From: Candidatus Pedobacter colombiensis
Lineage (GTDB): Bacteria; Bacteroidota; Bacteroidia; Sphingobacteriales; Sphingobacteriaceae
DNA length: 64,000 nucleotides
Assembly (NCBI GenBank): GCA_029202485.1
Contig: CP119313.1
Span: 2,418,001-2,482,000 of the forward strand
Reading direction: 5' to 3'
Shown here one piece after another: positions 9,105 through 15,223 of this stretch. A model generated the notes under the pieces. The model did not search any database. It had not been told where the DNA came from and worked only from the letters and a program-made list of their open reading frames with translations. Made by a program: the position numbers and the translations under genes. How positions within the stretch are numbered: position 1 is the stretch's first letter; each line of letters opens with the position of its first letter.

Positions 9105-9720
9105 CTGTTAAATTTATGAATTTAATCAGCTGTCCAATATTTGGGGAGTATTATAATAATAGCCAGAGCTAGTTTCCAATTGATGCTTAACAACAAAATA
9201 CTAGCACCAATTATTATAAATATGGAAGAGGTAATAGATACGATAGCCTGCGCAATAAATAATTTTATGGAATCAACATCCGCCGTTAGATTGGTTAATA
9301 ATTTAGAAGGATTTGCCTGTTCTATATAAGCATTACTTTGTCTGGAAATCTGATCGGCTAGTTGAGTTCTAAGGTCTCTCGCTACTTTTTCTGAAGCATA
9401 TGTTTGTATGATACTTTGTAGAAAAGTAAAAAGAAAAACAAATAGAATGGCTACAGAAAATTTAATAAGAATGGCATTGATATCAAAGTTACCATTGGTA
9501 TAGGCATCTATTCCATTAGCTACAATTTTTGGCAATAACAAGTTAACCCCATTACTGATCAATGCAAAAAACAGCAATAGGATGATCAACCCCTTATAGG
9601 GTTTAAGCAAGCTAAAAATACTTGGTTTCCTGGGCCCGCTGGATGCTTTTCTCATATTTCTATATCTGTACCTGCTTTTCGATTGTAAATTATCAATTGT
9701 ACAAATATGGTTATATAATT

Positions 9721-10758
9721 CTACTTTGTGAAGCTATCCATCACCTGCATAGACATTATTGCCTCTTCGGCAGAACAAGGATTGCTGGTTTTACCCAAAA
9801 AATACTTAACAACCTCCTGTATCATGGGTTGTTGTACATGTAGTAATGGATCGAATATAAACTCTTCCTCCTCATTACCTTTGCTTAAGATTAACTTATG
9901 TCCGAACATGGGAAAGCTAATTTTACCCTCTGTACCGATGATTTCACAAAGGTCAGATTGCTCACTTACAGAAAAGCACCATGAGCCATTAAAGACGACT
10001 CCATTGTGAAATAGAATATATCCCGCAACTATATCGTCTACATCATATGGACTGCCCTGATTTAAAGATATCCCTTTAGCTTTGTTTACTTCTCCAAAGA
10101 AATGAATCATTAAATCAAGCTGATGAGGTGCTAAATCATGAAACAATCCTCCTCCAGATATAGCAGGATTTAATCGCCAATTGGTTTCAGAACCAGCAAT
10201 CAGATCAGAATTTTGTGGTTGTAACATTTGAAGTTGAACCAGTTTGACTGCACCTATCGCCTTTTTTTCTAAAAGAGATTTGATTTTTAAAAACATGGGC
10301 TGCGCCCTTCTGTAGTGCGCTACCGTAAGTTTAACGTTATATTTCTCAGAAGCCTCTTTCATTCTAATTGCGGAGGCAGCATTCAGGGTCATAGGTTTTT
10401 CAACGTATACCGGTTTTCCAGCGGCCATTGCACGTATAGCATACTCTTCATGTTGCAACGGAGGAGTTGCAATATAAATAGCATTTACTTCCGGATCATC
10501 AATAAGCTGTTCTGCATCGTCATACCATTTAGGAACATTATGACGCAAAGCATAGTCCTTAGCTTTTTTACCATCACGGCGCATAACTGCAACCAATGAT
10601 GAATTTAATACTTTATTAAAAGCAGGGCCACTTTTTACTTCAGTAACATCTCCGCAACCAATAATCCCCCATTTGATTTCTTCAGTTCCATTTCTCCCCA
10701 GCATATTCCAAACTTTTTCTATAAAATAGTTAGGCTTATTGCTTAACGATACTTCCAT
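9721..10758 (-). CDS. Gfo/Idh/MocA-family oxidoreductase
   Basis: The protein of up to 345 residues has an N-terminal Rossmann fold (KWGIIGCGDVTEVKSGPAF, GxGxxx) and the family's EKPMTL motif, whose Lys acts in catalysis or cofactor binding. This is followed by the C-terminal alpha/beta dimer domain. Such enzymes oxidise or reduce sugars and cyclitols with NAD(P). The substrate is not evident. The start is unsure: family members usually begin just before KWGIIG, and a second ATG at 10704 (MLGRNG) would give 327 residues. It lies 65 bp upstream of the broken ABC gene on the same strand. Confidence 0.85.
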   Translation of the reverse strand: MEVSLSNKPNYFIEKVWNMLGRNGTEEIKWGIIGCGDVTEVKSGPAFNKVLNSSLVAVMRRDGKKAKDYALRHNVPKWYDDAEQLIDDPEVNAIYIATPPLQHEEYAIRAMAAGKPVYVEKPMTLNAASAIRMKEASEKYNVKLTVAHYRRAQPMFLKIKSLLEKKAIGAVKLVQLQMLQPQNSDLIAGSETNWRLNPAISGGGLFHDLAPHQLDLMIHFFGEVNKAKGISLNQGSPYDVDDIVAGYILFHNGVVFNGSWCFSVSEQSDLCEIIGTEGKISFPMFGHKLILSKGNEEEEFIFDPLLHVQQPMIQEVVKYFLGKTSNPCSAEEAIMSMQVMDSFTK

Positions 10759-11030
10759 GCTAACTATGATTCCCTTTATTATTGTTGAAAATTATATAAT
10801 TTGGTTTTAATCGCATTTCCAGGCGCATCAGTAATATCCAGCTTGTAGAATCCTACATAAAAGACTTTTTCACACGACGTTAGCTTTATAATTAACTGAT
10901 TAACAATGTAAAATATCTCGTAAATATCTTAAATAAATCGATATAAACAAAAAAGGAATAAAAATTGTTAGTTTATACTATAGGGACAATAGTAGTCTCA
11001 TAACCTATGAAAACAATAAAACAAAATCTT

Positions 11031-11609
11031 ATGAAAAAGCTAATTTTTACTATCATTTTAGGAAGTATGCTGGCATTCGGAGCAAATGCCCAGATACAAA
11101 AAGGAAATGTAATGATGGGGGCAACTCTGTCAGACATCAGTCTTGGCCTGGACAAGCCAAATCTCTTTCAATTAAATATTAATCCTAAAGCAGCATGGTT
11201 TATACAAGATGGTCTGGCTCTAGGCGGTGAGGTGCAACTGGGAATAGCAACTCAAAAAGGTTCAGGTACAACCGTTACTTATGGCGTAGGTGCCTTAGGA
11301 AGATATTATGGAATGGGCGGTGCCGATGAAGTGGTGAACAATTCAAGATTTTTTGGGGAAGCTACAGTTGGTGTGCAGGGAATTAATCCCGCTGGTGGTG
11401 GAAGTACCAATGGATTAGGTTTTAGTTTTGGTCCGGGTTTTAGTTATTTTGTAACCAAAACCATTGGACTTGAGGCTTTATTAAAATACAATGGCGTTGT
11501 GGGATTTGGATCCAGCACGTACTCGAATTACCTGGGACTTGGAGTTGGATTTCAAATTTATTTACCTGGAAAGAGTACAGCAAAAAAAGTTGGGCGAGAT
11601 ATGAAATAA
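11031..11609 (+). CDS. Outer-membrane beta-barrel protein
   Basis: The 192-residue protein has a textbook signal peptide (MKKLIFTIILGSMLAFGANAQ) and then a Gly-rich series of short amphipathic strands, ending in a strand with aromatic residues (LGLGVGFQIYLPG). This fits the small OmpA/OmpW-like barrels common in Bacteroidota. An ATG eight codons earlier (11007) is possible, but the signal peptide favours 11031. A strong hairpin terminator follows 28 bp after the stop. The function is unknown. Confidence 0.8.
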   Translation: MKKLIFTIILGSMLAFGANAQIQKGNVMMGATLSDISLGLDKPNLFQLNINPKAAWFIQDGLALGGEVQLGIATQKGSGTTVTYGVGALGRYYGMGGADEVVNNSRFFGEATVGVQGINPAGGGSTNGLGFSFGPGFSYFVTKTIGLEALLKYNGVVGFGSSTYSNYLGLGVGFQIYLPGKSTAKKVGRDMK

Positions 11610-11636
11610 TAAACTTGCAATAACCAGGCAATTGAT

Positions 11637-11670
11637 ATTCAAAAAGCCGGATTGAACCGGCTTTTTGAAT
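11637..11670. terminator. Intrinsic terminator after the barrel protein gene
   Basis: ATTCAAAAAGCCGG (11637-11650) and CCGGCTTTTTGAAT (11657-11670) form a perfect 14-bp stem with a 6-nt loop, GC-rich next to the loop and T-rich on the 3' arm. Confidence 0.9.
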
Positions 11671-11685
11671 AAAAAAGAAAATTTA

Positions 11686-11716
11686 TTTGGATAATTAAAA
11701 AGAATACGTACATTTG
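11686..11716 (+). promoter_or_regulatory. Consensus Bacteroidota promoter driving a candidate sRNA
   Basis: TTTG at 11686-11689 and TACATTTG at 11709-11716 match the -33 and -7 elements, and the 19-bp spacer is the optimum. Transcription would start near 11722-11725. Confidence 0.7.
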
Positions 11717-11722
11717 TGGTGA

Positions 11723-11772
11723 GAGCGTTAATTTAACGGGGGTAAGTCTTAGGACCTATCCCCGTTTCTTTT
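11723..11772 (+). ncRNA. Candidate short noncoding RNA (about 50 nt)
   Basis: A consensus promoter ends only six bases before this segment, and a terminator closes it: AACGGGG (11735-11741) pairs with CCCCGTT (11760-11766), then TTTCTTTTTT. There is no useful reading frame between them, so the transcript would be a very short RNA that is almost entirely hairpin. The loop holds complementary triplets (GTC/GAC). It lies between the barrel gene's terminator and the PAP2-like gene. It could also be a leader with early termination, but the nearest gene starts almost 190 bp further on. I do not recognise an RNA family. Confidence 0.55.
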
Positions 11773-11960
11773 TTATGAAACTTTCTCATTCATAGAGATT
11801 TGGCGTTTAAATTGAGCTTAATATTTATTTTTCATAAAATCATATAGGACCTTTTTAGCAAACGATTGTCTTAACTTCAAAAATTATACAACTACTTGTG
11901 ACTTGTATATTAAAATCAGTTTATTTGTATAATTTTACCAAACTTAATACTAACCAATTA

Positions 11961-12581
11961 ATGCAGTCTAACCAATTTACATGGCAAATAGCTTGGGATT
12001 ATCAGGCATTTAGAATCAAATTTATTCTTGGAATGATAATTCTTGTTGCCATTTTAATTTTTATACCACATTTCTTTTCCCTGATAGAAGCCAGGGAAGG
12101 AAGAGTATTAAATGATAAGTTGCTGGCTAATATTCCAGCAAAAGATGTTTCATCGTTGATTTTTGTTGTCTTATATGCGATGATTGGGCTGTTCTTATAT
12201 AGAATGTCAAAAAATACAATCATGTGCCTTACTGCACTATGGGCGTTTATTTTTTTGTGCCTCACCAGAATAATAACCATAACATTAGTACCTCTTAATC
12301 CGCCTGCTGACATCATTAACCTGGCGGATCCCTGCTCTATTTTCTTTTACCACTCAAATGTAATTACGAAGGATTTGTTTTTCTCGGGACATACAGCTAC
12401 AGTATTTTTGGGGGCGCTTTGTATGGAACGTAAAAATGATAAAATGCTAGCATTTATAGCGACCGTAATTATCGCAATATTGCTCTTGATTCAGCATGTA
12501 CATTACACAGCTGATATTATAGCTGCGCCTATTTTTACCTGGGTATGTTGGTATTTAGGAAAATCAATGGCTAAAATTTAA
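11961..12581 (+). CDS. PAP2-like membrane phosphatase / lipid phosphotransferase
   Basis: The 206-residue protein has about six membrane helices. Near the C-terminus it has the paired motifs KDLFFSGHTA and HVHYTADIIAA, matching the SGH and H-x3-D catalytic signatures of the PAP2_3/sphingomyelin-synthase-like group. These enzymes transfer or remove phosphate-linked lipid head groups in the membrane. The substrate is unknown. The start at 11961 (MQSNQFTW) was chosen over an upstream GTG at 11898. A possible -7 box (TTTATTTG) lies about 35 bp upstream. Confidence 0.75.
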   Translation: MQSNQFTWQIAWDYQAFRIKFILGMIILVAILIFIPHFFSLIEAREGRVLNDKLLANIPAKDVSSLIFVVLYAMIGLFLYRMSKNTIMCLTALWAFIFLCLTRIITITLVPLNPPADIINLADPCSIFFYHSNVITKDLFFSGHTATVFLGALCMERKNDKMLAFIATVIIAILLLIQHVHYTADIIAAPIFTWVCWYLGKSMAKI

Positions 12582-12620
12582 GCCCTGGCCCGAACTTCTT
12601 TATTTAGTTTTTTAAAAAAA

Positions 12621-12649
12621 ACAGGTTGAGTCCTTACTCTAAAACCTGT
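12621..12649 (-). terminator. Minus-strand terminator without an obvious gene
   Basis: ACAGGTT (12621-12627) pairs with AACCTGT (12643-12649), with a nested GAGT/ACTC helix. On the minus strand the hairpin is followed by eight T residues, so it should end leftward transcription. The nearest annotated genes on both sides are on the plus strand, which hints at an unannotated leftward RNA in 12650-13080. No convincing coding frame was found there. Confidence 0.6.
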
Positions 12650-12713
12650 GCTTTACAGCATGGAGGGCATTATACAAATATTTTATTGATTATTTTTTAA
12701 GATTATTTAGTAA

Positions 12714-12739
12714 CTAAAGGGAGGATTAACTCCCTTTAG
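12714..12739. repeat. Perfect inverted repeat in the intergenic region
   Basis: CTAAAGGGAG (12714-12723) and CTCCCTTTAG (12730-12739) form a 10-bp stem with a GATTAA loop. No T-run follows on either strand, so an RNA structure or protein site is as likely as a terminator. It lies in the 569-bp gap 12582-13150, which holds hairpins and direct repeats but no supported gene. Confidence 0.55.
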
Positions 12740-12788
12740 AACTAAAAATATACGAGAACGTACTAAATACTTTTTGATACGCTATTAA

Positions 12789-12827
12789 ATTCCTGATGCA
12801 CATTTATGCACCAGGAATGTTGTTTTT
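12789..12827 (+). terminator. Hairpin with T-run in the intergenic region
   Basis: ATTCCTG (12789-12795) pairs with CAGGAAT (12812-12818), with an inner TGCA/TGCA helix, and GTTGTTTTT follows. It has the form of a plus-strand terminator but lies more than 200 bp past the PAP2-like gene. Confidence 0.5.
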
Positions 12828-12894
12828 AACAGGTACATTAACTAAAAGTATAAAAGAATGAGATCACCTCCAATTATATTACGCCAACATCTAC

Positions 12895-12930
12895 TTATCC
12901 GTGGTGAATAATAGTTTATACGTGGTGAAT
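12895..12930 (+). promoter_or_regulatory. Direct-repeat operator candidate, copy 1 (LytTR-like)
   Basis: Two 15-bp repeats, TTATCCGTGGTGAAT (12895-12909) and TTATACGTGGTGAAT (12916-12930), differ at one base and start exactly 21 bp apart. LytTR regulators such as AgrA bind 9-bp direct repeats separated by 12 bp, the same 21-bp period. The site is 220 bp upstream of a LytTR response regulator gene. Confidence 0.6.
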
Positions 12931-13072
12931 GAAAAATGAACATCACTTGCTTTATGTAAATAGAATGCCGTAATTTATAAATTAAAACATTGCTTATCCG
13001 CTTTAGACATTATGGTTTTAGTATCATTTCGCCTAACTTCGCATAAAGTAATTTTATTGAGATAAAAGAACC

Positions 13073-13105
13073 TATTACGTGAATGATGCCTATTTTATGG
13101 TGAAT
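13073..13105 (+). promoter_or_regulatory. Direct-repeat operator candidate, copy 2 (LytTR-like)
   Basis: TATTACGTGAAT (13073-13084) and TTTATGGTGAAT (13094-13105) share GTGAAT at an exact 21-bp offset. The first half is close to the repeats in front of the peptide gene and the dehydratase gene. It ends 45 bp before the response regulator ATG, so autoregulation is likely. Confidence 0.55.
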
Positions 13106-13150
13106 ACATAATAAATTAAAAAAGGCTACACCAATTAAAAAGTAAATTCG

Positions 13151-13897
13151 ATGGATGGTAAACTAAATTGCGTTATTATTGATGATGAGAAGCATGCTGT
13201 TGATTTATTGGGTGACTATATTGACGCGATGCCTAATTTGCAGCTGGTTAAATATTTTACTGATCCACTCAAAGCTTTAATGGATATAACCATGGAAGAT
13301 AATATTGATATACTTTTTATGGATGTTGATATGCCGGGTATGACCGGACTGGATTTATCACTAGCTATCAGATATAAAACCAAATACCTTGTTTTTACAA
13401 CCGCACATTCTAAATATGCGATTGATGCCTTTGGTGTACAAGCCAACGAATACCTGTTAAAGCCAATTTCTATGAGCAAATTTGCATTGATGATTAACAG
13501 ATTGCTCAAATCCGAATTGAACCTTAAAAAGGCTGCAAATGCTGAAGATTTCTTTTTTATAAAAACTGATCAGGTTCAAAAATATGTAAAAATTAACCTG
13601 AAAGATTTAATAGCTATTGAAGGATTAAATAACTACGTGAAAATTCATACAGTTGGTGGAATGCATATCGCATATTTAACCATGAAAGAACTTGAGGCTA
13701 AACTGGAAGGCAACAATTCGTTTATCAGAGTCCAAAGGTCATTCATCATCTCTATGGATTTCATCAATAAAGTAGAAGGAGCCTCAATTACATTAAATAA
13801 TAAACTCGAAGTGCCATTAGGGACAACTTATAAGAAACATTTTCTGACTTTTCTGGAGAAAAAAACATTGAGATCTAATCGGGGAATGCCAGATTAG
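13151..13897 (+). CDS. LytTR-family response regulator
   Basis: The 248-residue protein has an N-terminal receiver domain with the acidic pair in IIDDEKHA, phosphoacceptor D58 in LFMDVDMPGM, the switch Thr in FTTAHSKYA and Lys in YLLKPIS. Residues from about 140 to 240 form a LytTR DNA-binding domain (YVKINLKDLIAIEGLNNYVK, FIRVQRSFIISMDFI). It is the natural partner of the LytS-type kinase at 14135. The two are separated by a short peptide gene on the opposite strand. Repeats of 21-bp period in front of it, the peptide/kinase pair and the dehydratase are its likely targets. Confidence 0.92.
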   Translation: MDGKLNCVIIDDEKHAVDLLGDYIDAMPNLQLVKYFTDPLKALMDITMEDNIDILFMDVDMPGMTGLDLSLAIRYKTKYLVFTTAHSKYAIDAFGVQANEYLLKPISMSKFALMINRLLKSELNLKKAANAEDFFFIKTDQVQKYVKINLKDLIAIEGLNNYVKIHTVGGMHIAYLTMKELEAKLEGNNSFIRVQRSFIISMDFINKVEGASITLNNKLEVPLGTTYKKHFLTFLEKKTLRSNRGMPD

Positions 13898-13908
13898 ATC
13901 TCAATGTT
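13859..13908 (-). terminator. Strong terminator for the peptide gene, overlapping the regulator's 3' end
   Basis: AACATTGAGATCTAATC (13864-13880) and GATTAGATCTCAATGTT (13892-13908) pair perfectly over 17 bp. On the minus strand they are followed by a T7 run (13865-13859). The stem lies 9 bp beyond the peptide gene's stop and includes the regulator's stop codon, so the peptide gene is probably a single-gene transcript. Confidence 0.8.
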
Positions 13909-13917
13909 AAAATAGCA

Positions 13918-14052
13918 CTATCGAGGCCCGGTAGTTGAAGTAACGACAGTTGGATCTGTAAGATCAGTAATATACCTCACATTATTTTTTTTTGACTTAA
14001 ATACAAACAATGTTGTTTTCTGCAGTTTTAATGGGTTTTGGTTCTTTTTCAT
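13918..14052 (-). CDS. Candidate RiPP (class I lanthipeptide-like) precursor peptide, Cys-free
   Basis: A 44-residue frame begins MKKNQNPLKLQKTTLFVFKS. This resembles Bacteroidota class I lanthipeptide leaders, which start with Lys-rich residues and an LKLxKxT-type block that can serve as the LanB recognition element. The C-terminal 22 residues after KSKK hold six Thr and one Ser (ITDLTDPTVV, TSTTGPR) and no Cys. A dehydratase could make dehydrobutyrines, but lanthionine rings could not form from this peptide alone. It is flanked by a LytTR regulator and LytS-type kinase, sits near a LanB gene, has its own terminator and has a 21-bp-period repeat upstream. The precursor role is an inference from these points. 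Confidence 0.65.
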   Translation of the reverse strand: MKKNQNPLKLQKTTLFVFKSKKNNVRYITDLTDPTVVTSTTGPR

Positions 14053-14102
14053 GATTTCTTTTTTTTATTGAAATTATTGTTAATTCTATCCCATTTAAAA
14101 AC

Positions 14103-14132
14103 TATTACGCGAAAGCACGACTATATTACATG
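14103..14132. promoter_or_regulatory. Direct-repeat operator candidate between peptide and kinase genes
   Basis: TATTACGCG (14103-14111) and TATTACATG (14124-14132) are 9-bp repeats separated by 12 bp, a 21-bp period. They lie 51-80 bp upstream of the peptide start (minus) and just before the kinase ATG at 14135 (plus). They match the repeats in front of the dehydratase in sequence, spacing and orientation. Confidence 0.65.
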
Positions 14133-14134
14133 AA

Positions 14135-15223
14135 ATGAAAAAACGTTTACAAGATATTTTTTTAATAATTACCAATAACCGGATTCATTTTATTGTCTGG
14201 TTTTTATTCATTTTTTACGAGGTCGTACTAACCGGTATTGTAAGAGGTACCTTTGCTAGTGCTGGTAATTATGCAGTATTTTATTTTCTCAATATTTGCT
14301 TGTTTTACTTTCATGCATATGTGGTTATGCCTGCTGCAAAAACCAGAACTTCTAATGCCATTTGGTTACTTCCACTTTTAATTTTCATAGAGATCGTTTT
14401 ATATGTTCCATTTACTATATACATCGTGTCTTTTCTACAGAAATATGCCTATCTTACTATTAATACGCCAGCTGTAATCAATAAGACATCAGTAGCTAGT
14501 GGAGTTTGGAGAAGCTCTTATTTCATTCTTTTCTCTTCAGGATATTATTATCTGATGAACTATATAAAAGAAAGAAAAGCCACACAGGAAGCAGAAAAAA
14601 CACGATTACTCATGATTATCGAACATCAAAATGTTCAGGCTGAATTGATAAAATCCCAACATGCTCATCTGAAAGCGCAGATCAATCCACACTTTCTCTT
14701 CAATACATTAAGCTTTATTTATTCCAACACACGTAAGGTAGTTCCTGAGGCTGCTGACGCAATCATGGCGCTTTCGGAAATGATGAGATATGCCATACAA
14801 GATGATACAGACCGTAATTTTACAGCGCTAACGCAAGAAATTGAGCAGATAGAAAACCTAATCAGACTCCATCAGATCAAATCGGAAAATGGTCTCCATA
14901 TCTTTCTTAATTATGATGATAATTTAAATGAAATTCAAATCATTCCTTTAATATTGATCACCCTTGTAGAAAATATATTTAAGCACGGTGACCTTTTACA
15001 TGAAGAACATCCTGCCCGCATTTCTATCAGTTGTGATGGACAAACGCTAATCGTTGAGACAGAAAATTTAATCAATATGAAAACCACAGGTATCAGTCAT
15101 CATATTGGTTTAGAAAATATAAAGAAAAGACTCCGCCTGGTGTACGACAATATGGCCTCGCTGCAAACAGAGAAAGATTTCAGGAATTATTTTAATGTAA
15201 TGCTGAGAATTGAATTGAATTAA
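14135..15223 (+). CDS. LytS/YehU-type sensor histidine kinase
   Basis: The 362-residue inner-membrane protein has four predicted N-terminal helices (residues 15-140), a short coiled linker, the His_kinase domain with H186 in QINPHFLFNTL, and an ATPase N-box in LVENIFKHGD. It lacks an obvious large periplasmic sensor, so it probably senses something in or near the membrane, possibly the modified peptide as in peptide-responsive LytTR systems. It pairs with the LytTR regulator at 13151. Its stop overlaps the convergent dehydratase stop by 3 bp. Confidence 0.92.
   Translation: MKKRLQDIFLIITNNRIHFIVWFLFIFYEVVLTGIVRGTFASAGNYAVFYFLNICLFYFHAYVVMPAAKTRTSNAIWLLPLLIFIEIVLYVPFTIYIVSFLQKYAYLTINTPAVINKTSVASGVWRSSYFILFSSGYYYLMNYIKERKATQEAEKTRLLMIIEHQNVQAELIKSQHAHLKAQINPHFLFNTLSFIYSNTRKVVPEAADAIMALSEMMRYAIQDDTDRNFTALTQEIEQIENLIRLHQIKSENGLHIFLNYDDNLNEIQIIPLILITLVENIFKHGDLLHEEHPARISISCDGQTLIVETENLINMKTTGISHHIGLENIKKRLRLVYDNMASLQTEKDFRNYFNVMLRIELN

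Larger units (their letters stand above)
7922..9154 (-). mobile_element. IS3-family insertion sequence, complete
   Basis: The element is about 1.23 kb and carries intact orfA and orfB on the minus strand. Both ends contain the same inverted pattern, TACTCCC-N7-TGGACAGCT (7928-7950 and, inverted, 9128-9150), which resembles the inner part of IS3 ends. The exact outer limits are uncertain by a few bases. The best fit is a 3-bp target duplication AAT at 7919-7921 and 9155-9157, which also restores the interrupted gene's frame. Intact genes and ends suggest a recent insertion. Confidence 0.85.
6680..9655 (-). pseudogene. ABC exporter half-transporter, first subunit, split by an IS3 element
   Basis: The 5' part (9655 to about 9155) encodes the start of the exporter membrane domain, through NWKLALAI. 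The 3' part (7918 to 6680) encodes the remaining helices and the ATPase. Removing 7922-9154 and one copy of the flanking trinucleotide restores one frame of 579 codons with the usual NWKLAL-x6-P spacing. The ATPase has Walker A GPTAAGKT and a canonical LSGGQKQR signature. Its Walker B ends LLLDDF, with Asp in place of the catalytic Glu, and the switch His is replaced by Gln (SVTQKIS). These are marks of the degenerate-site subunit of a heterodimer. Truncated products from either fragment are possible but unlikely to work. Confidence 0.9.

Noticed and set aside
7919..9160. Alternative IS limits (2-bp or 4-bp target duplications, TA or TACT)
   Set aside because: These would put the inner TACTCCC inverted repeat partly outside the element; the AAT solution keeps it inside and restores the expected helix spacing.
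12785..12838. A 17-codon minus-strand frame (MYLLKTTFLVHKCASGI) that slightly resembles the peptide leader and contains Cys
   Set aside because: It is very short, has no core region or ribosome-binding context, and its end is part of a hairpin. It may be chance or a relic.
12842..12943. A 33-codon minus-strand frame across the first direct-repeat pair
   Set aside because: Its N-terminal half is just the repeat read twice (HSPRINYYSPRIS), so it is better explained by the DNA repeats.
12895..13105. Possible CRISPR-like short repeats
   Set aside because: There are only two pairs of short repeats with 12-bp or shorter gaps and no spacer series or cas gene.
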